DNA from: Hofstenia miamia | Lineage: Eukaryota; Xenacoelomorpha; Acoela; Hofsteniidae | Assembly (NCBI GenBank): GCA_900660155.1 | Contig: CABFPE010000241.1 | Location: 367,729 to 431,728, forward strand | Reading direction: 5' to 3' | DNA length: 64,000 nucleotides | In this document: positions 34,720-46,998 of the stretch, piece after piece | Numbering within the stretch: the stretch's first letter is position 1 | How the letters are laid out: the number at the start of each line of letters is the position of its first letter | Translations under genes and position numbers: made by a program | Notes under the pieces: generated by a model | Seen by the model: the letters and a program-made list of their open reading frames with translations, nothing else | Told to the model about the DNA's origin: nothing | Databases searched by the model: none

Positions 34720-35300
34720 TGACTTCCACAACCCAAACGATGTTTGCAATTTAGCATCTACTTGTAGATCTCTTTATTATGACTTTCCGTGGCCACATGT
34801 CTATAAAAAATTTCTCTCTCAATCCAGTGAAAAAGCCATCATGCGTCATTTCAAGAAGGATTAGTCGAAGTCCTTGAATAAATATAAAAAATCTGTAAAT
34901 GCACGTGATATAGATGAATACATTTAGTTAAATGTTTTGATCTCTTATTTACGGAACTCATTTCTTTCTGTTCCTCCGGGTTGTTGTCTTGCTCTTTGAA
35001 GAGCTCACTTTCGGACAAATGAAAGAACTCCTTATATTTTTACAAAGCTTTTATAAAATTGTCCATCAAAGCTGGGAAAGAGTTACTTCGTGATGCCATC
35101 TGCAAATTGCGAAAGAAGTATTCAAAGATTTTGTCTTTTCAATTCGGAGTCAATTACGACTTCCACAATATGTGATGTTATTTGCAGTGTTTTCAAAATC
35201 AAATACGTGGTCCGCAACCTAAATTTTTATTGACTATCTTCGTTTAATTCCATTAAAATTTGTGGATAATTGTGCTATTGAAATGTAATTTTACTGATGA
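34720..35300 (+). pseudogene. F-box-like family copy, broken
   Basis: NPNDVCNLASTCRSLYYDF then PWPHVYKKFLSQSSEKAIM matches the F-box of the 63-kb copy from its KPKDVCN position; the first half is lost to the TA tract and Tc1 insertion. After a stop (HFKKD) the rest is readable in pieces: SFLSVPPGCCLAL, KLGKSYF and FGVNYDFHNM. These follow the C-terminal order seen at 41.2 kb. Sequence to about 35530 remains alignable with 41930-42160, so the duplicated block extends past the coding part. ATTTTACTGATG near 35289 is the empty-site counterpart of the hAT-type MITE insertion at 41593. Confidence 0.65.
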
Positions 35301-35678
35301 GATATATTCTAAATTTCTTTTTTTCTTTGAAGTTTTCTGGCTTTATCAACCATTTTAGTTGTCAGAGAATATGGTTTCAGTTTAGGAATGTGTAGAGAAT
35401 TGAAATGTATAATTTTATAATTGTTGCGTAAAGTTCAAATAAATGTTTGTAAAAAATTCTTTGAAAGATTTTATTTTTTGAAGTTTCAGCATTCGTATGC
35501 ATTAAGTCCTGCTTCAGATTTTCTCTAAGATAGCAGAAAATAAGTATGAGGTTATGAACATTTTCTTATAGGCTAATTCAGCTTTTATTTGCCATCTATG
35601 CATTGCAATTCTTTTTTTTCAAACTTGTTGCTGCTCCAATATATTTTTCTTGGCAACTTGAAAAAATCAGTAAATATA

Positions 35679-36214
35679 GGTTGTCCCATAAAAAACTTCG
35701 TTAAAATTATTGTAGCAATAGATATATAAGAAATATAGCGAGAAGATAGGTATCAATGTTATCATATAAATTGAAATTGAAATTCAAAAACATGGTGATC
35801 GTTTAGGACAACGCCAGCCCCACACCTCCAGAGCGACAACAACTTATCTAACAGAAAACTTTATGAAGTTAGTGAAGCAACCACCGTACTCGCCCGACAC
35901 TAATCTTTATGAACGGTATCTCTCTGCAAGATTAGAATCACCCTGAGCCGGTAATTTTCTTGACACCGAATTTTTGATGAGCAAATGCCTCATTTCACTC
36001 GTCATCGAATGAGTAGGGCTTTGGAGGAACTGATTGTTGATCTCAACAAAATTGTTGAAAATGATGGAAATTATATTTAAATAACAGTTGTCATTACTTA
36101 ATATAATATTTGTTACTCATTCCACTCAAATATATTATAAACAGTTCGGAACTAAAAATGCTTTTTTAAGTTTTCTATTAAGTTTCTAAAAACGCAGTTT
36201 TTTATGGGACAACC
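35679..36214. mobile_element. 536-bp deleted mariner with TIRs and TA flanks
   Basis: TA (35677-35678) precedes GGTTGTCCCATAAAAAACTT. The other end, reverse-complemented, reads GGTTGTCCCATAAAAAACTG, followed by TA (36215-36216). Inside, on the plus strand, is a mariner catalytic fragment: DNAS, then after a one-base shift HTSRATTTYLTENFMKLV and PPYSPDTNLYERYL. That is the second Asp and an acidic third residue about 34 residues later. The N-terminal half is missing, so it could move only with help from another copy. Confidence 0.75.
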
Positions 36215-36216
36215 TA

Positions 36217-38515
36217 TACATTATATTTATTGCATTACAGTTGAATTTTTCTTTTATAGTATATATTATTTTACTATTAACTGTAATATTTTCTTTTGAC
36301 TCTAAATTTTCAATACATATGTGGCATGAACATTTCAATAATTTGTTGTTGCTAAATTTTTTCCATAACCTAGTTGGTTGCTATACATTTGTGTATTTTC
36401 TTTTTTTGTATTTGTCTTTGTATTTCTTTATTGTATGATTTATGGATTTGAAGTCAATTTTCGATACTTGGTTGTAAGTTTATACTAATGTAAACTTTTT
36501 TTGAAATTTTATTTACTGGTCCTTGATTTACTGCTTTTTTTATTCATTTTCCTGTTATGTATTTTCTCTATTAACATAGCTTCATAAACTCTCATAATTC
36601 TTTGAGTCTATATTTTACTTGTTTCGTACTTGTTGTAAATGTGTTTATTCTTCCGGCAAGACAGTACGGAATATTAATTTTTACATGTCTTGGGGGAGAT
36701 GAAAACCAGTTCAAATAGTTATGTATATTGGTATTCTTATATAGTATTTCAGTTTCCATTTTTGTTTTTGTTAACTTTGTTGAGATATCTAGAATTCAAG
36801 TTTATTTTTGTTTTTGCATTGTAAATTTTAGAGAATTACTAGCATTTTACTATTTTCGGATACAAGCATTTTTCTTCAAAATATATTATCGTTAATGTAA
36901 CATAGCGAGGGATGGTAGATTTTCCCATTGCTGCTCCTTTAATTTGCTTATATTCTGTGAAAAAAATTTTTTTAAGTGTAAAATTCATTGCATTGATGAT
37001 AAAATGTATTCCTTTTGGTGTTTCAATTTGAGTAAATAATTCAATCATACGTAAAAATCGTCATCCCTAAATTCTAAATGCATTTTTCTCAATGTTTGAT
37101 CAAATTTACCCTTATATTTAATGTACCCACATGCAAAATACTATTTTTGATTGCGTATTATTTTCGAGTGAAATTAATGGAATTTTGTTAGATAACTATT
37201 TCAAAATATTTCTTTAAATCTTGAATATCCGATATAAAATAAAATGAAGCCAACTATCTATACGCGCAATTGGTTAAATTTTGGAAATATATTGAAAAAT
37301 AAATACAATTATTGCAGTAATTTATCACTTTTTGTACTTCGAAGGTTTACTTATTTTCAAATTATTACCCAAATATAATGGTGCACTCAATTGTTTAATA
37401 CCCTGTTTGACAAGACCTTCAATAGTCCAAGACTCTGCTAACTTTAATATGAAATATTTTATAAAATCACCAATATTTAGTTAATTTTCCCAATCCCTTA
37501 AATATAATTAATGCAACATAGTTTTTAGTATTACATTAAATGTGTATATGTATATTTATGGCACCATAAAAAAACGCGGCTACATAGGTTTGATTCGCGC
37601 TGTAGTTTGCGGATCTATTATATATAAGATTGCATTGTGAATGCAAAACTAATGTGCATATTTTGCAGAAACGTAGCTGGTTTTGTTTCATCCATACTTT
37701 TAAAATGATATCTTTTGTTTACATATTTCTTATCTACCCCGGCATAAGATAATTACCGGGGCATGGTTCATTGTGTATCACACCAAAAAGCATTTAACTT
37801 AGTTGATTTGCCATGAACAGGGCAATTTACTCATTAAACGAATGCTCTCATAGTGATTTCGATGTGATGTTAATTACTAATTATATTTACTATTACAAAT
37901 GGAAAACAATTTCATCTTTAGTTTTTGGTAAAATCTACTAAGGATGCTTACTAACATTTTTCTAAAAGTTGTTATCTTATCAAATTGTTGATTTCTTTGT
38001 TTAAAACAATTTGTAAAATACAGATTTATCCATTCAATTGTTATAAATACAAGATATTTGACATTAAAGTTCAAAATTCTATTTCTGTATATCTAATAAT
38101 AAGCTTATGGATTTCCATTATGCTCTTTAGTTCCTGAATCAGTATTGAAACTACATTTAGTGGCCTCTTTATAATCGGGATGATTTCTTAGAAACTCATA
38201 ACTCACGAACTAATGAATATAAACCAAATCCGAATCCATCATCAGCACCGCCAACTTCACTGGCTTTGTACAATCACGCTTCAAGAACTTAGACTGTTTT
38301 TGCAGAAATGCTTAAGTTTTAATCCCATGGGCTTGAGACCCATTTTTCTCAAATTATTTTTTGATGTCTTTTCAAGAAATGACAAATACTTTAATTTTTA
38401 GAAATAGTGATTACATCCGTTAATTGAATTTGTAATTTTTCATGATGGGCTTTACCTTAATCATTTTTAGATTCTTGTTTGATTTTAAGTGAAATTCCGT
38501 ATAATGTAATTTTAC
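36217..38515. other. AT-rich sequence without a recognised gene
   Basis: Contains T-rich chance frames (36241-36438 and others) without motifs, and the second copy of the ATAACTCACGAACTAAT motif near 38200. Nothing else recognised. Confidence 0.45.
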
Positions 38516-38519
38516 TAAT

Positions 38520-38585
38520 TGTTAATTATCTCAAGCCAAAGGATGTTTGCAACTTAGCATCCAATTGTAGGTTTCTTTAATAGAA
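38520..38585 (+). pseudogene. F-box family fragment
   Basis: CTCAAGCCAAAGGATGTTTG then CAACTTAGCATCC gives LKPKDVCNLAS, followed by NCRFL and a stop. Only about 65 bp of the F-box region is recognisable. It is too short to say more than that it derives from the same family. Confidence 0.5.
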
Positions 38586-39465
38586 CTTAATTTTGCGAAT
38601 TATTTGTATATTACAGAAGGAATTTTACGAGTGTTGTGTTATTGATACTGCGGTTATTTATCAGTCAAATGTAATATAGAAGGCATGTGATTCTCACGAT
38701 CAAGGCTTTGTAATAATTGTTCGCAATAACGTTGAAGTGCAATAAATTTAAAAATAATATATTGTAATGGAAATTTGCTAGCAATATACCATGACAACAT
38801 ATTGCAATATTTTAATTTATTGAGAACTACCTAATTAAATCAGAGAAATTACCTTTTCTACGAACTTCCTGAAAGCTACGCTTAACATTTTTTAGAATTT
38901 TGATAATCCTGCTTTAACTGGTTTCTGCTATCAAATTTCAATTACATGTCGCTGCTAATTGAAACCAAAATCTAGCACTATCCATAATATACTCTGAACT
39001 CTGCTACTGCTAGCTTCTACATATCAAAAATATTTTACATTTCCAACATAATTTCATTCTTATATTATTTTTGCGAGTGCAATATACAGTCAATGTTCGA
39101 ATTTTTTGGTTATTTTGAAAATATTTATCGTCTTATAATTGAAATTTAACTTAAGATAACCTGATAACTTCCTTGTAAAAGATAAATACTATGTCTTTTC
39201 ACAGTTTTTTATGTATACACATGTACTTCTATAATGTAAAGCATAATGATGTAGGCTCTATTATTTTTTTAAAGGAGCTCTTTAATTTTAAGCAATTTTC
39301 AGAAATTCTAAGGCTAATAGCAACATTTTATTGCTTAAGCTGAAATGTGTAAGTTGAGTAATTCTAAATATCGTATCAATAGTTTGCTCAATTCTGAATG
39401 AGAGAAATAACTCAACAGATAGCATTATAATTCTGATCCCGATTCTACCAAACTTGTATGGGATA
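38586..39465. other. AT-rich sequence without a recognised gene
   Basis: No motif or terminal repeat seen between the F-box fragment and the Tc1 element. Confidence 0.45.
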
Positions 39466-39467
39466 TA

Positions 39468-40828
39468 CAGTACTGACCAAAAATTTGGGAACAGTAACCT
39501 GTCTAAAGCGTGTTTAATGCTATTTCCTGGAAACTTCGTAAAATTCCTGGAATTCCCAATTTTTTCTTACAATTTACAACAGATACATTTAGCTAATCAA
39601 ATAACCACAACTTTAGATTTACACACAATACATTTTCACTGAAAAAGCACTATCATTATAGTTTGAAATATGGTCCGTGGTAGTGAAATTTCACTAACAA
39701 AGCGTGCTCAAATTCATGTCTTGTACAAGGAGGGGTACAATTATCGCGCTATAGCTGTTAGAATGGGCGTGTCAGTATCTTCAGTATCCAGAAGTGTTAC
39801 TTGCTATCAGCAACTACAAAATTTTCCCTCTCGCAAGCGGTCTAGAAGACCAAAAGTGACAATCCATTAGACTGACAGTCTCATTCACCGTTACGTCATC
39901 GATCAACCATTCTCTTAATCTTCTGATGTCAAAGCAAATCTAGGTGTTGTAGTGCAGAATGTATCAACCCGCACGATTAGGCGTTGATTGAATACTACCT
40001 TTGACCTTCCATCGTGCAAACTGCAGCCAAACCCCGATTGTCTTCAAAGAACATTCGAGCCCGGTTGCGCTTCTGCAGGCAATACCAACACTACACCCCT
40101 GAGATGTGGCATCAAGTAATGTCTAGTGACGAATTCAATATTTGCCAGTTTACATTATACTGGACACATTTTAGACGACCAAGAAACCAAAGATTCAACA
40201 CACGTTACACGTAACAAACTGTCCGCTCAGCACCTTCTGTGATGATTTGCAAATGGGCGTGCTGGTCTGCATTTTGTTCCTCACAACGAGACAGTCACAG
40301 CCAAGGCCTACCTCAAAGTAATTCAGGAGAAAGTTCCCATGTTTATGCAGCTTTGCGGAGCATCTGTACTACAACAAGATGGTGTTCCTTGCCACAACGC
40401 CAAAGTTGTGAAATAGTGGATTTCATCCAAAGACAATCGGCTGCTTGAGAACTGGCCTCGAAACTCCCCAGACCTCAACGTCATAAAAAATTGCTGACAT
40501 CACATCAAAAACTGTCTGAGGAAGCGCCAACGCACATCACTCGACGATCTGAAGGAGCAAATTAAAGTGGTATGGTGCACAGATATTACTGATGATTTTT
40601 GTAGAAAGCTTGTCGAGTCAATGACAAATTGCATTTCGGCGTGTTTGGCCAATAATGGCAGACAGAAAATATTAGTGAGTTTTTCTGAATTAACTATTTA
40701 CTTTCTACATGGTGTTGTCATATTGTTTCTACATTGTGTTATTATATTGTTTCTACATTGCGTTTTTTAGTGAAGAATACAAAAATTTCTAAATTTGGAA
40801 AGTGTTCCCAAACTTTTGGCCAGTACTG
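39468..40828 (+). mobile_element. Tc1-like element with both ends and TA flanks, broken transposase
   Basis: 1,361 bp from CAGTACTGACCAAAAATTTG to its inverted partner ending TTTTGGCCAGTACTG, flanked by TA (39466-39467 and 40829-40830). The plus strand encodes a decayed transposase: VRGSEISLTKRAQIHVLYKE with helix-turn-helix AIAVRMGVSVSSVSRS (39670 on), QNVSTRTIRR, the SDE region, AKAYLKVIQEKVPMFMQ, and QQDGVPCHNAKVVK. The last catalytic block reads NSPDLNVIKNC, where the family has Glu in place of Lys. The spacing between the second Asp and this Lys is 35 residues as written. Several stops and shifts make it inactive. Its sequence is close to the 33.1-kb composite. Confidence 0.85.
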
Positions 40829-40889
40829 TATACCATTGAAATGCAAGTTTGTTTTTATCTTTTTGATGTTATCATCATGTAAATAATGT

Positions 40890-41540
40890 CCTTTACTTTC
40901 TAGATCTTGTTGGATGTTAAGTGAACTTCTTCTTGATATTATTTTACAACTTATTAACTCCCTCAAGCCGTCGATGTCTGCAATTTAGCATCTACTTGTA
41001 GATTTCTTTATTATAACTTCCCTTGGCCACATGTTTATAAAGTTTTTCTGAATGAATCGAATGAAGACGCTACAATGCAGAGTTTCACTTCAGATTACTC
41101 CAATTTCTTGAAAATATTGAAGAAATCTGTATATGATTTAGATGTAAGCCATTTTAGGGCTCCCCGGTCTAGGTATGGTTGTGGTGGACGTATGATGAGC
41201 CTGAATATTCCTTCATTGTATGAGTAGGATTTCCAGCATTCATTTGTTTCTCTTCCTCCTGGTTCTTATTGTGCTGCATGGAGAGCATCATATACAGGAT
41301 CAGTGAGATTTATTGTAAAAATGACATTGTCTATCAAGGCTGGAAATGAATTACCTTGTGAAACAATCTGCGAATTGAATGGAAAAATATTAGAAAATTG
41401 ATTCTTTATCTATTCGGCATTAATAACTACTTTCACAACATGTGATATTTTTTGCAGTATCGACTGCTGTATGGAGGGATCTGCAATTTTGTTTGATTAT
41501 CTTTTTTTAATTCCACTTGACAAATAAACTTTATTTTTGT
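40890..41540 (+). pseudogene. F-box-like family copy, longest C-terminal region, broken
   Basis: An acceptor-like TTTCTAG and a frame with LSELLLDIILQLINSLKP mark the F-box start. One extra base then shifts to DVCNLASTCRFLYYNF, PWPHVYKVFLNESNEDATM and DYSNFLKILKKSVYDLD. After that come RSRYGCGGRMMSLNIPSLYE, a stop, and VSLPPGSYCAAWRASYTGS then VRFIVKMTLSIKAGNELP and CETICELNG. This shows what an intact family member would carry after the F-box: a RYGCG motif and an 'LPPG.Y...WRA' segment reminiscent of ligand-binding domains in other F-box proteins (inference). F-box proteins generally link targets to Skp1-cullin ubiquitin ligases. One frameshift and at least two stops. Confidence 0.7.
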
Positions 41541-41592
41541 GTATAATTTTAATGCTATTGAAATTTAATTCTTTTTATTTTTTTATTTTTAC

Positions 41593-41918
41593 TGGGGTTG
41601 GTAAAGATTAATTAATTTTTAATAATTAAGTTTTAATAAATTAAAGTTTAGTTTATAGTTAACTTTTAGTTCAATCAAAACTAACATTTTTGAGAAATTC
41701 AGTTGAAAGCAAATTCGTTCAACTAACTAGCTAAGCAAGCGCAAGCATATTACCAGTATTTGGTTCTAGTGATGCACGCGCCCTGTTAAAAATTTAACCA
41801 ACATAATAAAATAATCCTTATCACATTGGATTGCATCTGATTACGTTAACCAAAAAATTAATCGTTAAAATTAAATAACGATTAATCGATTAATTAGTTC
41901 TTAGATTTCGCAGCCCCA
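41593..41918. mobile_element. 326-bp hAT-type MITE with 8-bp target duplication
   Basis: Begins TGGGGTTGGTAAAGATTAAT. Its other end, reverse-complemented, begins TGGGGCTGCGAAATCTAAGA. It is flanked by perfect 8-bp direct repeats ATTTTTAC (41585-41592 and 41919-41926), the size typical of hAT insertions. The paralogous block near 35289 reads through (ATTTTACTGATG) without the insertion, giving an empty site. There is no coding capacity. Confidence 0.8.
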
Positions 41919-42290
41919 ATTTTTACTGATGAAATAATTTAAATTTAATTGTCTCTTTTTTCAACCACTTTAGTTATCAGATAATATGCTTTCAATTTCA
42001 AATGAAATTTCGTAGAGCTGCCAATTGCATAATTTCTTAGTTTTTGCTTAATGTTACAATGCACACTTTTGAACATTTGCTTAAACTCGTTTTGAATTTT
42101 CTTTGAAACATTTTATTTTTTCAATTCTCAACATTGTTGTGCTTTAAGTTCTTGATCAGAGACGTAGCTGTGATTTTCTTGTGTTGTTTTGTGTGCCTCC
42201 GTTCTTGTGAATGATTTGACGCACGCTACAACATTGAAGAAAGACAATTTGAACATTTACGGAATCTAATTTTGATTTTTCTTTATTTTT

Positions 42291-42292
<2 letters not shown>

Positions 42293-42325
<33 letters not shown>

Positions 42326-42360
42326 GAATATATATATATATATATATTTATTTATTTATT
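42293..42360. repeat. (TA)n and TTTA microsatellite
   Basis: TA units with a short interruption, passing into TTTA units, just upstream of FHA exon a. Confidence 0.9.
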
Positions 42361-42401
42361 TACTTCTTTATTACTTCTAAATACTTTTTGTTTGCTTTCA
42401 G

Positions 42402-45400
42402 TTCAAATGATTTTCTATTTAATAAATGAAGTATCTTCTGTCAAAATCTTGTTTGATTCAGATGAACGTACAGTTGGACGCGGCGTATTGTTCAAGGTAT
42501 CTTTGTTTTGCTCTTAATTTTATTAACATCTTTAAGATTTTTGTGCGTGGAATCTTCAATCGGTATTTAAACTTATTATGCTTTTTATAATTTTACTTTA
42601 AAAAATGCCGCTAGTGATGCGCGAGTAACCGAACATTAAATATAAAATATTCAACTAATAAATAAAGCATACTTTCGTGTACAAATGTTTACTATGATTG
42701 CATGGTTTCCATTGGTTATATTACGATGAATTCTTATGTAAAACCTCTATTTTTCAGATAATTACATGTACAAGTTTCCAATATTGCTTAAGGGAAATCA
42801 TTTCGATTTGATTATAACTAGAAATATATTTTCTTTGAAAAATACTGGCTTGGTAATAATTTTTAGGAACATTTTTGTACAATCTGCTTCCAACAGAATG
42901 TAGTCATAGGACAACCAAGGCGCATAAAGCTAGAAATATTTCTAACTAAATGTTTAGAAGAAATTGTTTCTTGGGGTAACAATGAAAATACATCTCTTAC
43001 AAATTTTTTTGAAGTTATTGACAAAATTTGGTAAAATGCTGCTTGCACGTTTGAAAAATGCATCTTTCTGAATACTTTTTTTCAATTTTGCAAAAGATCC
43101 ATATTGTGATAAAAATTTCCACAAAAACATTGTGCTAAATAATACTTTATTCAAAATGTTTCCAGCTTTTTTGCAAAATATCCAATCAATTTTTCTAGGA
43201 AATAGACGTCATGGGGAGCAGAAAATCTTTATTTATTCACTACGGAGATGTCAACTTTGCATGTGGAAGTTTCATTTTAAAACAGTAGATTTGTTCTTAA
43301 AATTACAGTTGGTTAATTAGTTGCTTATTTCAGCGTAAAAATCAACCAATAATAATTCATGATATAGTTTGGAGCATTCTCGTGAAATATGTGACCACTT
43401 TGAAATATTCTAGCCAATGAAATTGCGCGACTATTTTCAAAACACTTTCGTGAAAGCACATTTTGTTGGTGTAGTGACAATGCTAAGACTGCTTACTTCT
43501 GATAATGCTAGATGGTTCTGGTTTCCAGCACATACACCCCCCTGCCCCCAATTATCTAAGTTCAATTTGGCGTTATTTTAAGTATTGGTTAATGCTTGAC
43601 TCGTGCATAATTACTTAAAACTGCAGTAAAAATATTATGGAATAAAAGCATATAACACTGATGCTTCGATTCGACGTTCTACACAGTTTTAAGAACAGCG
43701 CACATCCCTTGTCTTTGCTAGAAATTTTTTTCAACAAAGAATTCTCGAAAATTTATTTCGTTTCAAAAATTTTTAATTATTAGATTTATAATTGGCTTTC
43801 TAATTTCCTTCTTTCATAATTGGTTATTTATAAGAAATTAGTGGATGCAATGTTTATTTTTTCAAGCAACGTCAATTCCTTTTTTCTTATGCGCAATTCA
43901 TAGTAAAAATTTTAATGAAGGAATTAATAGTTTAACTGTTAGATAGAAAAACTTGCTGTGCAGTTAAGGCATCCAAATGCAAGCGCATTTATAAGTTTAT
44001 AAAGGACTCTGGGGAACGAAATGTTAAAAATTTACATTGAATATCTTATCACAAGATTTCCCACTTTTGATTATTGTAACATAAATATGTCCTTAACTGA
44101 TTATAAAAAGATAAAACACAACTTCAATTGCAAGTACTTTTTCTATGCATTTTTCTCCTATTTGTTTTTTTGTTACCATACGACATCAGTACAATGCTTC
44201 TTAAACTATTTTGATGAAATATCAATGTTTTAATTGATTTTTTTTACAAGATCAATAATCTTTTGGTTATCATAAACGCGAACTGGTGTGTTAGTATCGA
44301 CCCTGTTTCCATTATTACAATATCCTCAACAAGAACATGTGTTTTTTCAGAAGTAATTTCATTATCATAACCAGCTTTATCAAGTACTATCTGTCTTCTA
44401 AGTATAAAGCTGAGAACTAAATTCAATAACTGCCTAAGGAAGAAGGCATTTATTTATTAAACGAATGTCCCCGCATTGATGTCGTTGCGATGTTAATCAT
44501 TGAATTAACATTAAACAACTAATTTAATTCCTTAATCTTGGAAATTTTCAATTTATTTCACTCACTTGCAGTTTAGAAGGCCTGTGTATCCTGCTAGTTT
44601 TTTTTGTAGCAATCGTAATTTGTAAAATAGAACATTATTACCACAATAAAATTTTTTCTATTTTATACTAATTTAACGAAGGTCAGAAAATCGCATCAAT
44701 GCATTAAAATAAGAGGCGAGGCTATCAAATTTATAGACAAATACATTCTATATAGAGTCAAGGTGTTAGCGTTTCGAGATGAGTGATTTATTCACGTGAT
44801 ATTTAGAAAAGAATTAATTAATGTTTTGTTGGAAAAAGTGTAATATTATGCTGTTAGTACCGGTTTTTCGTTCGCTAAATAACTGAAGAAATAAATCATT
44901 AATTCATTTTTCTTATTAAATTTAAATATTTATTTAAAAATAAACAATTATGATAATTATTAGTAATTAAGGGTAGAAACAAAACAGATTTCAGTTTTTT
45001 GTATAATTGTAATGTATGAACTGTTGGCGGATGCACTGGCCGTATTTTAAATAAGCCATAATTAAACATACAAAGTCTTTGAGATCTCACAAGTGTAGAA
45101 GAATTGGTAGAAGAACTGAAGAACAACAATAAAATCCTGGGTTTAAAAGACTCCAAGACGTGCTTTAAGAGTTAATGATTAACATTTCATCCGTTACTAC
45201 TCCTCCAAATTGATTAAATTTAGAATAGAAATAGAAGAATTGTTCGAAGACATGCTTTGATGAAGTTAATAAACGATAAGCCTCACATAAAGCCTGTAAG
45301 TATAATTCTTTTTCTCATTTTTACTTTGCATTCAGGTGCATTCACAACCAATTTTTATCTATGAACAGTCTAAAAATTGTTCACAAAAAATCCTGTCTGC

Positions 45401-46916
45401 TAATAAATGGCATGCTTTGCATGATGGAGATAAAGTCTCGTTTCTTCCAAATGGCCCATATTTTCAAGTGTCGGGACAAGATTCTGGTCAAGCAGGCGAT
45501 GTTAACCCTGAAACTCTTTTTGGTCCAAACCCCAAAACCATAAATCCAACTTCTGCCAAAACTTTAAATGTAAGTATGTATTTGAAACATTTTTCAATAT
45601 CAGAAGTCTTTTTCGTTTCAATAAAATTTATTTATTGATCTGCAAATTTTTCATTTTGACATGTAATGTAACATTTTTTGCAAACAATCACTTTAAAATG
45701 TCATTTGCTTATAAATTTAAAGATTTTTATTTTATTAGGAAATCTAAATAGCTTTTAGGTATCATGTTTATTATTTCAGCATATGCCTGAGCATACACAC
45801 TTTTCGCATTTTTTTAATGAGTTTGGGAAGCAATTTTTACAAGTGCTCTATCTCTACCCAAATCGTATATACTTTGATTATTATTGAAATTTCTAAGCAG
45901 TTAGCTTCTAGGTATCAGGCTGTGTTTCTTACTCTGTCTCTACATCAAAAAACGTATTTTGCTTTTCTCTTAAATTGACTTTGGCGAGTTAATTTTACAC
46001 CAGGTGCTCGACCTCTTACAAAAAATTCAATTGAAAGAAAATCTATGATATTAAAATCTTCAAGCTTTGTAATTAATCTGTTTTTGTTCTTCTACATATG
46101 TGAAGATTAACTGAGTGCTGTGAAGTTTTTAGCCCTTATCGGGAGTGTGTCTTGCATATAGTACACTCCTAACATTTTGTAACAAAAATAAAATGTTGTT
46201 TAAGTTGTTTCCGGTATTGTGGGCATATCACTTTTGAAATGTTATTGTATCTGGATCTCGACCAAGAACTTTGCTGTACTGGTGACAGTATTTGGTTTAA
46301 TTAGTGCTAAGTTTTTGATTTATACAGCCAAATAATCAGGAAGTATGAGTGATATTCCAGATCTCATTATTTGATTACTCGGAATTTAAGAATCTTGATT
46401 GATCATGAAAATCTGTTGTTGTATTTGCTCAGCACATAAACCTTTGCTAATAGAATTTGTTAATACCACTTATCAAGCCTCCAGGTATTAAAGAGTTTTC
46501 ATTTGTAAAAAACAATTTAGAATTGTCACATTTTAGATGTTAATGCTCTTTTAGGATATAAAGGTTAATAATTATTTTAATGGATTATTAGTATTAAGCT
46601 TTGATGTTTTTTATAGCAGCCTTGTTAAGCTTTAATACTGCATTTGTTGATTTATGTTTTTTGTAATAAGTTATTGACATGGTTTTCAACGCATTAGAAA
46701 TTGGAATGAATTTCGTGTATTGTCCAAGTTTTACTTCAGGTTATTCTAAAATCTATTGATCAAAATATATATCTTTATGTTATTCATTATAGTTGATTGA
46801 TGACTCCTCTCCAATGAAACGAAAGCTAAGGAATCACTCAGTTAATGTTAAATTTGAAACAACAGGTGCCAGTTCTAATTTTTCGAGAACACCATCCCTT
46901 AAAAAACCAAGAGCAG
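42402..46916 (+). CDS. FHA-domain protein gene (APLF/PNKP/aprataxin type), four exons visible
   Basis: Exon a (42402-42496, acceptor TTTCAG, donor AAG/GTATCT) encodes QMIFYLINEVSSVKILFDSD then ERTVGRGVLFK. Exon b (45224-45295, acceptor TTTAG, donor CCT/GTAAGT) encodes NRNRRIVRRHALMKLINDKP then HIKP. Exon c (45336-45569, donor AAT/GTAAGT) encodes VHSQPIFIYEQSKNCSQKIL and KWHALHDGDKVSFLPNGPYF, then a Pro/Asn-rich linker. Exon d (46793-46916) encodes LIDDSSPMKRKLRNHSVNVK and TPSLKKPRA. Exons a-c join in phase into an FHA phosphopeptide-binding fold: GRG, 11 residues, then RRHA, then the W..L..GD strand, closest to APLF/PNKP/aprataxin FHA domains from DNA-break repair. Exon d is basic and probably disordered. 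First and last exons and a PBZ or enzyme domain were not found, so it is incomplete or continues elsewhere. It could be a transcribed pseudogene. Confidence 0.65.
42497..45223. other. Long intron of the FHA gene
   Basis: AT-rich with chance frames only. Near 44250-44450 it shares phrases with 29480-29690 (for example TTTATCAAG.ACTATCT), part of the duplicated locus. A second, weaker exon-b-like phrase (CCAAGACGTGCTTTAAGAGT, near 45152) may be a small local duplicate. Confidence 0.4.
45570..46792. other. Intron between FHA exons c and d
   Basis: AT-rich. Parts match the decayed duplicate at 30000-32150. No other exon recognised. Confidence 0.45.
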
Positions 46917-46998
46917 GTATATTTTCAAATTTTCATACCTAATTTCCAAATTTTCTTAATAAATTTGCTTAATATTGTTTCTGTTTTTTGCTTTTCTT

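Noticed and set aside
36241-36438. 65-codon hydrophobic frame that could look like membrane segments
   Set aside because: Phe/Leu/Tyr-rich composition follows from T-rich DNA; no start context or neighbours.
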